The translations under genes and the position numbers were made by a program. Under the pieces are notes generated by a model. That model had not been told where the DNA came from. It saw only the letters and a list, made by a program, of their open reading frames with translations, and made no database searches. From an uncultured Maritimibacter sp. (lineage in GTDB: Bacteria; Pseudomonadota; Alphaproteobacteria; Rhodobacterales; Rhodobacteraceae), in the NCBI GenBank assembly GCA_913063035.1, contig CAJXYS010000006.1, forward strand, positions 37,502 to 101,501: a stretch of DNA of 64,000 nt, given 5' to 3'. Shown here piece after piece: positions 55,086-62,996 of this stretch. Position 1 is the first letter of the stretch, and every line of letters begins with the position of its first letter.

Positions 55086-55680
55086 TCGTGACTCGCTAAA
55101 GTATCTGTGTTGTGAAACTGCAGACCATGATGCACGGGGGCTTGCCTTGGGCAAGTGGCCGGCCAGCAAAGAAGACGTCCGGTCGGTCGAAGCTCCTCAC
55201 CGTGCCCAGCCAAGAGCGTAACCTGCCGCCTTCATCTGCGCTACTACAGCTTGTGGTCCCAACCTCCCGTTGGTCCCAACCCTGTCCCAACCTCCAGAGG
55301 AGGTTGGGGACACGAAAAGCCATTCAAAAACAACGGTGTCCCCAACCTCACCCCGTGGTCCCAACCTTTTGCTACACACTCATGCAGGAGAACGGAAAAG
55401 GTCGGGAACATGTTTTTCTATACGAAAAGAGAAGGACCCCCGTTGGGGACACCGAGGTTGGGACCACATCCGGTCAAGCCATTGGAGTGAAAAGATAAAG
55501 GGCTGTCCCAACCCCCTCGAAGGTTGGGACCACGCGGTTGGAGGTTGGGACCGCGGCGGGCCGAGCGTCGACTCCCATCAGCCGCAGCGTCCCTGGTCGT
55601 TTTCGCTTTGGCGCCGGTCCACCGGATGCTACATCTTGCGGTGACCGAAGCCGAAGGCCCACAGCTTGTGAGCCTTCACG
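55086..55680. other. Non-coding region right of the cargo cassette
   Basis: 595 bp. The left part must carry the promoter of the BpsA-like gene and contains a small hairpin CTTGCC-TTG-GGCAAG (55141-55155). From 55255 the repeat array described separately fills the region to 55552. The remainder leads into the RuvC-like gene. Frames through here are low-complexity and probably untranslated. Confidence 0.6.
55255..55552. repeat. Array of eleven GGTCCCAACC-type elements in both orientations
   Basis: Forward exact GGTCCCAACC copies lie at 55255, 55272 and 55357. TGTCCCAACC lies at 55283 and 55504, and TGTCCCCAACC at 55337. Reverse GGTTGGGACC copies lie at 55456, 55522 and 55543. GGTTGGGGACA lies at 55302 and GTTGGGGACA at 55442. 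Opposite copies can pair into stems. In one frame the forward unit reads Val-Pro-Thr and the reverse Val-Gly-Thr. The array is too short and irregular for CRISPR. Iterons of an origin, structured RNA, or a degenerate coding tail are the options. Confidence 0.9.
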
Positions 55681-56202
55681 ATGAACACACCAATCCTCGC
55701 GCAGGACGTCCGCCCCGAGCTGGGCGCTATCCATCGGTCCTGCATCCTCGCCCTCGATCTCGGCACCACGACCGGCTGGGCGCTCCGCAGCCATGACGGA
55801 CTGATCACCAGCGGCACGGTCAGTTTCCGGCCCGGCCGCTTCGACGGCGGCGGCATGCGCTACCTGCGCTTCACCAACTGGCTGACCGAACTGGACCGGC
55901 TGTCCGGGCCCATCGCCGCAATCTGGTTCGAAGAAGTCCGTCGCCACGCCGGCACGGACGCCGCCCACATTTACGGGGGGCTGATGGCGACGCTGACCTC
56001 GTGGGCCGAGCTGCGCGGCATCCCCTATCAGGGCGTTCCGGTCGGCACGATCAAGCGCCACGCCACCGGCAAGGGCAACGCGCCGAAGGAGGCGATGATC
56101 GCCGCCGCGAAAGCCCGCGGGTTTTCACCAACCGACGACAACGAGGCCGACGCCATCGCCATTCTGAACTGGGCGATCGAGACGAACGGGGGCCTGGGAT
56201 GA
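55681..56202 (+). CDS. RuvC-like Holliday junction resolvase of phage
   Basis: A 173-residue RNase H-fold nuclease with the RuvC acidic set: Asp26 in LALDLGTTTGWA, Glu84/85 in IWFEEVRRH, and the C-terminal TDDNEADAIAIL (Glu155, Asp157), plus the KGNAPKEAM segment. It would resolve or debranch recombination intermediates before packaging. The ribosome site is weak. It is followed by two coupled small genes. Confidence 0.88.
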   Translation: MNTPILAQDVRPELGAIHRSCILALDLGTTTGWALRSHDGLITSGTVSFRPGRFDGGGMRYLRFTNWLTELDRLSGPIAAIWFEEVRRHAGTDAAHIYGGLMATLTSWAELRGIPYQGVPVGTIKRHATGKGNAPKEAMIAAAKARGFSPTDDNEADAIAILNWAIETNGGLG

Positions 56203-56399
56203 GGTGGCACCCTAAAGGCTACGGCGGCACGCGCCGGGATCCCGACCAGGTGAAGCGCGATGGCTGGCATGACGAGGGTATGCTGGCCGTCTCCGTTGAC
56301 GACCACCGCCTAACCTGGCCGGAGCGTGAGCTGGTCCGTCAGCTTGGCGAGAAGCTGTACGGGCCTCGCTCGCACGACCGGGAGGCTGCGAATGGCTGA
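56199..56399 (+). CDS. Small hypothetical phage protein
   Basis: A 66-residue protein, basic at the N-terminus (MRWHPKGYGGTRRDPDQVKRDGW) with LTWPERELVRQLGEKLYG. It overlaps RuvC (ATGA) and the following DUF6362 gene (8 bp). Unknown function. Confidence 0.7.
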   Translation: MRWHPKGYGGTRRDPDQVKRDGWHDEGMLAVSVDDHRLTWPERELVRQLGEKLYGPRSHDREAANG

Positions 56400-56817
56400 T
56401 TGGACGCCCACCATGGTCGAGGACCGGCTCGAGAGCGCGGCCGACGTGTTCCGCTCGCTGCCCGACGTGAAGCCGCAGGGCTACTTCAACGCCTGGCCCG
56501 AGTACTTCCACAGCTTCGCCGACCAGGTCGGCCAGGAGCCTCGGATGCGCCGACCCAAGCCCGGCCCGCGTGACATCACGCAGGCCGAGGATGCGCTGCT
56601 CTGGCTGCGCTGGCTCGATCCCGCCGATGCGCGCCTGCTCTGGCTCCGTGCGAACCGGAAGCCGTGGAAGCCGATCTGCTGGGAACTGGGCATCAGCCGC
56701 GCCACCGCGAACCGGCGCTGGCAGTACGGGATCGCGGTCATTGTCTGGCGGCTGAACGGGAGGCGCGTCCCGCAGAAGCGGTCGATGGAGTTCGTGGTGG
56801 CGCATGCGGCGCAATGA
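56392..56817 (+). CDS. DUF6362-type phage protein
   Basis: A 141-residue protein with an HTH-like C-terminal region (DALLWLRWLDPADARLLWLRANRKPWKPICWELGISRATANRRWQYGIAVIVWRLNG). Proteins of this type sit near the terminase genes of alphaproteobacterial prophages and may be late-gene regulators. GGGAGG lies seven bases before the ATG. Confidence 0.78.
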   Translation: MADWTPTMVEDRLESAADVFRSLPDVKPQGYFNAWPEYFHSFADQVGQEPRMRRPKPGPRDITQAEDALLWLRWLDPADARLLWLRANRKPWKPICWELGISRATANRRWQYGIAVIVWRLNGRRVPQKRSMEFVVAHAAQ

Positions 56818-57267
56818 GCATGTCAAGGCTCGACGGGCGCGTGAGACAATTTTCGGCGAGACACCGGACGGCGAGACGGATCGCCCCGCTGAGGCTATCC
56901 ATGGCGATATACTCGGGGTCGTGCGCTCGGGCGAACCGACGCTCATCCCGAAGTGGACACCGGCGCTGGCTTCCGGGTCCAGCCAGAGTCCAGGCCGCCA
57001 AGCCTTTGTTTTCCGGTTCCTTTCCGGGCCGAAACGTATGCTGGCGGGCTTGGCTCGGCATTTCGCTAGCGACAGGGCCGGATTTTTGGGAAGCCACCGG
57101 AGTCCAGCATCCAGCCACGGCGCCCTGAAAGCACTGTGAATTCAAACATCTGACCGGCCGCCCGGGGTGGATGCCCCGCGGATACCGGAGTCCGGCCGGA
57201 AGCCGGTGGACTCCACCGCGCCGGAATCCACCCGGCCAATGCCGATCGACCATCGACAGGAACCTGC
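56818..57267. other. Non-coding region before the ParB-methyltransferase gene
   Basis: 450 bp. A 111-codon frame beginning inside the end of the DUF6362 gene has no ribosome site and non-protein-like composition, so I do not call it. A hairpin at 57187-57214 is listed separately. Nothing else is recognised. Confidence 0.5.
57187..57214 (+). other. Hairpin upstream of the ParB-methyltransferase gene
   Basis: GGAGTCC and GGACTCC form a perfect 7-bp outer stem enclosing a GGC/GCC inner pair. It lies 53 bp before the ATG. There is no T-run, so it is an attenuator or leader structure rather than a classical terminator. Confidence 0.5.
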
Positions 57268-58602
57268 ATGACCCTCGCCTTCGCCCCCGAGCGGATCGAG
57301 ACCTGGCCGCTTGCGCGCCTGCAGCCCTACGCGAAGAACGCGAAGGTGCACGGGCCCGATCAGGTCGCCAAGATCGCCGCCAGCATGGCCGAGTTCGGCT
57401 GGACCGTGCCGTGCCTCGTGGCCGAGGACGGTGAGCTGATCGCGGGCCATGGCCGGGTGCTGGCCGCGACGCAGCTCGGGCTGACCGAGGCGCCGGTGAT
57501 CGTGCTGGGGCATCTGACCGAGGCGCAGCGGCGGGCGTACCGGATCGCGGACAACAAGCTGACCGAAGCTCCATGGGACGAGGCGCTGCTCTCGGCGGAG
57601 CTGCAGGATCTGCTTGCCGACGACTACGACCTTTCGCTGGTCGGCTTTTCCGACGGCGAACTCGACAAGCTGTTGGCTTTCGATCCGGACGGGGGCGGTG
57701 AAGAAGAGAGTGGCGCCGGGGGCTCCGTGCCGCCGGTGACCATCCCCGAACCGCCGCGCAATCCGGCCTCGCGGACGGGCGACCTGTGGATCCTCGGCGA
57801 CCACCGGCTGCTCTGCGGGGACAGCACGAACCACGAGGATGTGCGCCGCCTGATGAACGGCGAGCGCGCCGTGCTGTTCGCGACCGACCCGCCGTATCTC
57901 GTGGACTATGACGGCTCGAACCATCCGACGCGGAACAAGGACTGGAGCCAGAGCTACGGAACCACCTGGGACGACAGTTCGCAGGGCGCGGAGCTCTACG
58001 ACGGCTTCATCGCGGCGGCCGTGGCGGAGGCGATTACGGAAGACGCAGCCTGGTACTGCTGGCACGCCTCCCGCCGCCAAGCGATGCTGGAAGCCTGCTG
58101 GGAAAAGGCAGGCGCCTTCGTCCATCAGCAGATCATCTGGGTGAAGGACCGGGGCGTGCTGACCCGGTCCCACTACCTCTGGAAGCATGAGCCGTGCTTC
58201 ATGGGCTGGTGCCGTCCGAACCGCCCGCCGAAGGTGGCAGAGCAGACGCTCCCTTCGACCTGGGAGATGCCGTCATTCGGCAAGGACGAGCGACCCGATC
58301 ACCCGACGCCGAAACCGCTCGACGCCTTCGGGATCCCAATGCGCCAGCACGTTGCCCGAGGGGGCCTTTGCTACGAGCCGTTCTCCGGCTCGGGTTCGCA
58401 GATTATGGCGGGCGAGGCCAACGGCCGCCGCGTCTTCGCGATGGAGATCAGCCCGGCCTATGTCGATGTCGCCGTGGAGCGCTGGCAGGCCGAGACGGGC
58501 CGCGACGCGATCCTCGACGGCGATGGTCGGACCTTCGCCGAGGTGCAGGCCGAGCGGCTGGACGAAACCCCGGCCGTGAAGGACGAGGATAAGGCCGCAT
58601 GA
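57268..58602 (+). CDS. ParB-domain DNA methyltransferase fusion
   Basis: A 444-residue phage protein. Residues 1-110 are a ParB/sulfiredoxin-like domain (LQPYAKNAKVHGPDQVAKIAASMAEFGW, IAGHGRVLAA). After an acidic Gly-rich linker, residues 175-430 are a beta-class DNA methyltransferase with DPPY in FATDPPYLVDYDGSN and the AdoMet motif EPFSGSGSQ. It probably methylates phage DNA as anti-restriction, or regulates packaging. The fusion is common in temperate phages. It overlaps the next small membrane gene by ATGA. Confidence 0.92.
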   Translation: MTLAFAPERIETWPLARLQPYAKNAKVHGPDQVAKIAASMAEFGWTVPCLVAEDGELIAGHGRVLAATQLGLTEAPVIVLGHLTEAQRRAYRIADNKLTEAPWDEALLSAELQDLLADDYDLSLVGFSDGELDKLLAFDPDGGGEEESGAGGSVPPVTIPEPPRNPASRTGDLWILGDHRLLCGDSTNHEDVRRLMNGERAVLFATDPPYLVDYDGSNHPTRNKDWSQSYGTTWDDSSQGAELYDGFIAAAVAEAITEDAAWYCWHASRRQAMLEACWEKAGAFVHQQIIWVKDRGVLTRSHYLWKHEPCFMGWCRPNRPPKVAEQTLPSTWEMPSFGKDERPDHPTPKPLDAFGIPMRQHVARGGLCYEPFSGSGSQIMAGEANGRRVFAMEISPAYVDVAVERWQAETGRDAILDGDGRTFAEVQAERLDETPAVKDEDKAA

Positions 58603-58823
58603 AGCAGAGCCGGGCCATGTCGCTGGTGGAGGCCGTTGCCAACGTGGCGGTCGGCTACGGCGTCGCCGTCGTGACGCAGATGCTGATCTTCCCTGTCTTC
58701 GGGCTGCACACGACGCTGGCGCAGAACCTGAAAATGGGCGCGGTGTTCACGGTGGTCAGCATCGCGCGGTCCTACGTCCTGCGGCGGCTGTTCGAGGCAA
58801 TCCGGGTGTGGAGCGCGCGATGA
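58599..58823 (+). CDS. Small membrane protein (DUF7220-like)
   Basis: A 74-residue protein with two hydrophobic segments (VANVAVGYGVAVVTQMLIFPVFG and MGAVFTVVSIARSYVL) and a C-terminal Arg-rich end. It matches the small membrane proteins that follow ParB-methyltransferases in these prophages. Its function is unknown; a holin role is not indicated by position. Confidence 0.75.
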   Translation: MKQSRAMSLVEAVANVAVGYGVAVVTQMLIFPVFGLHTTLAQNLKMGAVFTVVSIARSYVLRRLFEAIRVWSAR

Positions 58824-58832
58824 CGAAGACAG

Positions 58833-59108
58833 TTAGTCGAGTGGCCTAATGGACACCTGGCAGACGTCGCCCGTGTCGACACCGGCCTTCCGGCATTGCG
58901 GCTCGGTGAGATTGAAGAAGAAGACGTCCGATCCCTTGCCCCAAGGACGAATGTTCCGCTCGAATTCAGGACATCCGTTCAGGCTGACTTTCGCTGCAAA
59001 GGAGGATTGTCGGCCCGCCACGTGGTCGGGATCCACGACGACGTAGCGCGGCAAGTCGGGCTGCTTGCGCAGAATGCGCGCAGAAAATGAGATGCTTTCC
59101 TTGGACAT
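58833..59108 (-). CDS. DUF1905-like small beta-barrel protein
   Basis: A 91-residue protein with the pattern of the DUF1905/AbrB-like fold: FSARILRKQP...YVVVDPDHVAG, SFAAKVSLNGCPEFERNIRPWGKGSDVFFF and GVDTGDVCQVSIRPLD. GGAGG lies before the ATG at 59108. It is transcribed against the late genes, together with DUF3489 and the small gene further right, so it may be a lysogen-expressed cargo gene. Confidence 0.75.
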   Translation of the reverse strand: MSKESISFSARILRKQPDLPRYVVVDPDHVAGRQSSFAAKVSLNGCPEFERNIRPWGKGSDVFFFNLTEPQCRKAGVDTGDVCQVSIRPLD

Positions 59109-59206
59109 GCTATCCTCCGCCGGAACAATACCATCCTCCGCAACAGCAAGACAGTGCCGCCGCCCCATGCGGGACGGCGGCATCGGGATCGACGTGGCGT
59201 GCGGTG

Positions 59207-59794
59207 TCAGTCGCGCGGCAGGCTGTAGACCCGCCCGCGGCCCTCGATCTTCTCGGAGGTGACGTCGAGCCCGAGCTTCTTCTTGAGCGCGCCGGCGAAG
59301 GCGCCTCGGACCGTGTGCGGCCGCCATCCCGTTTCGGCGACAATCTCGTCGATGGTCGCGCCGCCCTCGGCGCGGAGCATCTCGATCAGCTTCGCCTGCT
59401 TCGTGCCCGTGCGCGGTGTGCGCGCCTTGGGCGCGGGATCGGCCTCGGCGGGAGCGTCCTGCGGGTCCTCCGCGCTCGGCGCTGCGTCGGCGCCCGTGGG
59501 CGCGCTGTCGCCGCCCTCCGGCTCAATGCCGATGGCGGCGAGGCCCGCGTCCGTGATGTGCAGGAGGAGTGCTTGGCCGTCCTCGTCGTTGCGCCAGATG
59601 CGGTTGAGCGCGGCGTCCGCCTTGGTCCGGCTGTCGGTCGTGGTCTCCGCGATCAGCCCGCGCCTCAGCAGCGCGCCGACAACCTTGGCGGCGGCGCCGC
59701 CGCGGAGCGAGCCGGGAAGTGGCAGTACGTTGCGGTCCTCGCGCTGCGCGGCGGCGCTGAGGATCACGAGCTGGGTGTCGGAAAGCTTGGTCAT
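59207..59794 (-). CDS. DUF3489 family protein
   Basis: A 195-residue protein with two winged-helix-like halves. The N-terminus TKLSDTQLVILSAAAQR...VGALLRRGLIAE is followed by an Ala/Pro/Asp-rich linker (about 95-125) and then the C-terminal DUF3489 domain (GTKQAKLIEMLRAEGGATIDEIVAETGWRPHTVRGAFAGALKKKLGL). It is common in rhizobial and rhodobacteral prophages and probably DNA-binding. AGAGGAG precedes the ATG. Confidence 0.87.
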   Translation of the reverse strand: MTKLSDTQLVILSAAAQREDRNVLPLPGSLRGGAAAKVVGALLRRGLIAETTTDSRTKADAALNRIWRNDEDGQALLLHITDAGLAAIGIEPEGGDSAPTGADAAPSAEDPQDAPAEADPAPKARTPRTGTKQAKLIEMLRAEGGATIDEIVAETGWRPHTVRGAFAGALKKKLGLDVTSEKIEGRGRVYSLPRD

Positions 59795-59888
59795 AGGGTC
59801 GTCTCCTCTTTCGAGGGCCGCGACATGCGGCGCCTTCTACGACCCGTAGCCGCGCAGGGCGCGGCAGGAGTTCCGGCTGGGCCGGAGA

Positions 59889-60161
59889 TCACTCGGCGTG
59901 TTCGCCCTCGCCGAAGGCGCTGTCGGTGATGCGCTTCAGGAGGCTGGCGTAGTGTTCGAGGGTGCCGACGTCGGCCCAGTGCACTTCGTCGGGGTGGGCG
60001 TTGAAGTGGTCGTCGCTGAGCGCCTGCAGCCGGGCGAGCATCTCGTCGATCTCTCCCTTCTTGCCGATGAAAGCGGCGAGTGCCGCCTCCTTGTTTCGGC
60101 GCGCCTTATCGGCGCGGAGTTCGTGGCGCGGGGTGGTGATGGGGTTCAGGCGGCTGGTCAT
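59889..60161 (-). CDS. Small hypothetical phage protein
   Basis: A 90-residue helical protein (HELRADKARRNKEAALAAFIGKKGEIDEMLARLQAL) with an acidic His-containing middle. The ATG at 60161 was preferred over a long upstream extension that reads against the divergent terminase promoter region. Unknown function. Confidence 0.65.
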   Translation of the reverse strand: MTSRLNPITTPRHELRADKARRNKEAALAAFIGKKGEIDEMLARLQALSDDHFNAHPDEVHWADVGTLEHYASLLKRITDSAFGEGEHAE

Positions 60162-60274
60162 CGTGGTGGCTCCGTGTGCTGAGTTGCATCGTCCTTGTGG
60201 ATCCACGTTCGCTCTGGCGCGGAGGCTTATCAACTCAATGAGCACATGATTTCGAATGATAATCGGAGCGCGGC

Positions 60275-60835
60275 ATGGAGGGTCTGAGCGAGCGCCAGTA
60301 CGCTGCCCGGGTCGGCCTCTCGCGTGGCGCGATCCAGAAGGCGAAGGCCGCCGGACGTCTGGTGCTGCATGCAGACGGGAGCATTGACGCCAACGCCAGC
60401 GATGCGCGGCGGGCCGAGAGCACGGACCCGTCGAAGACGAGGAAAGCACCCCAGCCGAAGCGAAAGCCCGTGCCGGAAGAGGCCGTCTCCGCCGTCGGCG
60501 ACACGCTGAAGGAACAGGGCCTGGCCGCGCCGGCCACGGGCGGCGGGACGACCTTCCTGCAGGCCAAGACGGCCAACGAGGTGCTGAAGGCGCAGGAGCG
60601 GCGCATCCGGCTGCAGAAGCTCAAGGGCGAGCTGATTGACCGCGCCCGCGCGCTGGCGCTGGTCTTCCGCCTGGCGCGGCAGGAGCGCGACGCGTGGGTC
60701 AACTGGCCCGCCCGGGTTGCCGCGCTGATGGCGGCTGATCTGGGCGTTGAGCCTGCCGCTATGCAGAAGGTCCTGGAGAAGCATGTCCGATCCCAGCTCG
60801 ACGACCTCGCCGAGATCCAGCCCGATCTCCGCTGA
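60275..60835 (+). CDS. Terminase small subunit (Nu1-like)
   Basis: A 186-residue protein. The N-terminal HTH (LSERQYAARVGLSRGAIQKAKAAGRL) reads packaging sites, as in lambda Nu1. A Lys/Pro/Ala linker leads to a helical oligomerisation part (ERRIRLQKLKGELIDRARALALVFRLARQERDAWVNW). It overlaps the large terminase gene by 53 bp. It begins the rightward late operon after a divergent 113-bp promoter gap. Confidence 0.87.
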   Translation: MEGLSERQYAARVGLSRGAIQKAKAAGRLVLHADGSIDANASDARRAESTDPSKTRKAPQPKRKPVPEEAVSAVGDTLKEQGLAAPATGGGTTFLQAKTANEVLKAQERRIRLQKLKGELIDRARALALVFRLARQERDAWVNWPARVAALMAADLGVEPAAMQKVLEKHVRSQLDDLAEIQPDLR

Positions 60836-62774
60836 GGACGCGGACGCGCTGGGCTTCGACGGGGCGCAGGATGTCCTGCGGGCGTGGCTTTCGGGGCTGC
60901 GGCCGGACCCGGACCTGACGGTGTCGGAATGGGCGGACCGGCACCGCAAACTGTCGTCCCGCGCCTCGGCCGAGCCGGGGCAGTACCGGACCGTGCGCAC
61001 GCCCTACATGGGCGAGATCATGGACCGGCTCTCGCCCTGCGACCCCACGCAGCGCATCGTGTTCATGAAGGCGGCGCAGGTCGGCGCGACCGAGGCCGGC
61101 AACAACTGGATCGGGTTCGCCATCCACCAGGCGCCGGGGCCGATGCTGGCGGTCCAGCCGACGGTCGAGCTGGCCAAGCGGAACTCGCGGCAGCGGATCG
61201 ACCCGCTGATCGAGGAAAGCCCGGAGCTGCGCGAGCGGATCAAGCCGGCGCGCTCGCGCGACGCCGGCAACACCATGCTGTCCAAGGAGTTCGCGGGCGG
61301 CATCCTGATCATGACGGGCGCGAACTCGGCGGTCGGGCTACGGTCCACGCCTGCGAGGTACATCTTCCTCGACGAGGTCGATGCCTATCCCGCCTCGGCC
61401 GACGAGGAAGGCGATCCGGTCACGCTGGCCGAGGCGCGCTCGCTGACCTTCGCGCACCGGCGCAAGGTGTTCCTGGTCTCGACGCCCACGATCCGCGGGC
61501 TCTCCCGGATCGAGCGGGAGTTCGAGGCGTCCGATCAGCGGCGGTACTTCGTGCCGTGCCCGCATTGCGGCGCGATGCAGTGGCTGAAGTTCGAGCGGCT
61601 GCGCTGGGAGAAGGGGCGACCGGAGACGGCGGAGTATCACTGCGAGGGCTGCGATGCGGCCATCGCCGAGCACCACAAGACGGCGATGCTGGAAGCGGGC
61701 GAATGGCGCGCGACTGCCGAGGCGACGGATCCCGGCACCGTCGGCTATCACCTCTCGGCGCTCTATTCCCCGGTGGGCTGGCTCGGCTGGGACCGGATCG
61801 CGCGCGCCTGGGAGGCCGCGCAGGGCTCGGACGAGGCGATCAAGGCGTTCCGCAACACGATCCTCGGCGAGACATGGGTCGAGACCGGCGAGGCGCCGGA
61901 CTGGCAGCGGATGGCGGATCGGCGCGAGGCGTGGAAACCTGGCACCGTGCCGAACAAGGGTTTGTTCCTGACCGCCGGCGCCGACGTGCAGAAGGACCGG
62001 ATCGAGGTCGATGTCTGGGCCTGGGGCCGCGGGCTCGAAAGCTGGCTCGTCGATCATGTCGTGATCGAGGGCGGACCCGGCGATCCGGTCTGTTGGCAGC
62101 AGCTGACGGACTTGCTGGGCCGGACATGGGCGCATGCGAGCGGCGAACATCTGGCGATCGCACGGCTCGCGATCGACACCGGGTTCGAGACCAGCGCGGT
62201 CTATGGCTGGGCGCGGCAAGTCGGCTTCGCACAGGTCGCCCCGGTGAAAGGGCTCGACGGGTTCAACCGCGCCAGCCCGGTGACCGGGCCAACCTATGTG
62301 GACGCGACCGTCGCCGGCAAGCGCCTGCGGCGCGGCGCGCGGCTGTGGTCGGTCGCCACCGCGACATTCAAGGCCGAGACCTATCGCTTCCTGCGCCAGG
62401 AGCGTCCGACGCGGGAGGACAAGGAGGCCGGCGCGCCGTGCCCGCCCGGCACCGTCCACCTGCCGGACTGGGCCGATGCCGAGTGGCTCAAGCAGCTGAC
62501 TGCCGAGCAACTGGTCACGGTCAAGGGCAAGCGCGGCTTCGCCAAGCTCGAATGGCAGAAGCTGCGCGAGCGCAACGAGGCGCTGGACTGCCGGGTCTAT
62601 GCCCGCGCCGCCGCCTGGATCGCGGGCGCAGATCGCTGGTCGGAGGCGCGCTGGCAGGACCTGGAGCGGCAACTGGCGGTCGAAACGACCGGGACGGACG
62701 GCGAGCCGCCGGCCCGGCCCGCACCCCGCCCGGCGCCGCGGCGGCTGACGCGGCGGTCGAGTTACATGGGGTGA
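60783..62774 (+). CDS. Terminase large subunit (GpA family)
   Basis: The packaging motor of 663 residues. The ATPase region has KAAQVGATEAGNN (Walker-A variant) and FLDEVDAYP (Walker B). A zinc-binding insert CPHCGAMQW ... CEGCDAAI and a C-terminal nuclease-type region (AGADVQKDRIEVDVWAWG) follow, ending in a Pro/Ala/Arg tail. This is the lambda gpA/GTA-unrelated family. GGAG six bases upstream supports 60783, inside the small terminase gene. Confidence 0.94.
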   Translation: MSDPSSTTSPRSSPISAEDADALGFDGAQDVLRAWLSGLRPDPDLTVSEWADRHRKLSSRASAEPGQYRTVRTPYMGEIMDRLSPCDPTQRIVFMKAAQVGATEAGNNWIGFAIHQAPGPMLAVQPTVELAKRNSRQRIDPLIEESPELRERIKPARSRDAGNTMLSKEFAGGILIMTGANSAVGLRSTPARYIFLDEVDAYPASADEEGDPVTLAEARSLTFAHRRKVFLVSTPTIRGLSRIEREFEASDQRRYFVPCPHCGAMQWLKFERLRWEKGRPETAEYHCEGCDAAIAEHHKTAMLEAGEWRATAEATDPGTVGYHLSALYSPVGWLGWDRIARAWEAAQGSDEAIKAFRNTILGETWVETGEAPDWQRMADRREAWKPGTVPNKGLFLTAGADVQKDRIEVDVWAWGRGLESWLVDHVVIEGGPGDPVCWQQLTDLLGRTWAHASGEHLAIARLAIDTGFETSAVYGWARQVGFAQVAPVKGLDGFNRASPVTGPTYVDATVAGKRLRRGARLWSVATATFKAETYRFLRQERPTREDKEAGAPCPPGTVHLPDWADAEWLKQLTAEQLVTVKGKRGFAKLEWQKLRERNEALDCRVYARAAAWIAGADRWSEARWQDLERQLAVETTGTDGEPPARPAPRPAPRRLTRRSSYMG

Positions 62775-62777
62775 TCG

Positions 62778-62993
62778 ATGAGCACGGCGTCTGAACTCCG
62801 CGCCCGCCGCGACGCGCTTTCGGCGCAGCGGTCCTCGGGCGTGGCGCGGGTGAGCTATGACGGCAAGACCGTTGAGTATCGCAGCGTGGCCGAGATCGAC
62901 CGCGCCATCGAGGCGCTGGACCGCGAGATCGCGGCGGCGGAGGGCCGGCGGATCGTCCGGCAGCTGCGCGTCACGACGACGAAGGGGCTGTGA
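62778..62993 (+). CDS. gpW-like head-tail connector
   Basis: A 71-residue protein with the lambda gpW plan: an N-terminal helix (ASELRARRDALSAQRS), a short beta hairpin (VARVSYDGKTVEYRS) and a second helix (IDRAIEALDREIAAAEG). It stabilises packaged heads and receives the tail. It starts 3 bp after the terminase and ends 3 bp before the portal gene. Confidence 0.88.
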   Translation: MSTASELRARRDALSAQRSSGVARVSYDGKTVEYRSVAEIDRAIEALDREIAAAEGRRIVRQLRVTTTKGL

Positions 62994-62996
62994 TCC

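Noticed and set aside
55112..55498. 128-codon frame through the GGTCCCAACC array
   Set aside because: It overlaps the promoter of the BpsA-like gene, has no ribosome site and is repeat-derived. I keep it only as a possible displaced primase tail.
55255..55552. CRISPR array
   Set aside because: Units are only 10-11 bp, occur in both orientations and have irregular spacing. No cas genes are near apart from a Cas4-like phage exonuclease.
56804..57139. 111-codon frame after the DUF6362 gene
   Set aside because: It begins inside the previous gene without a ribosome site. Its composition is not protein-like and it shows no recognisable motif.
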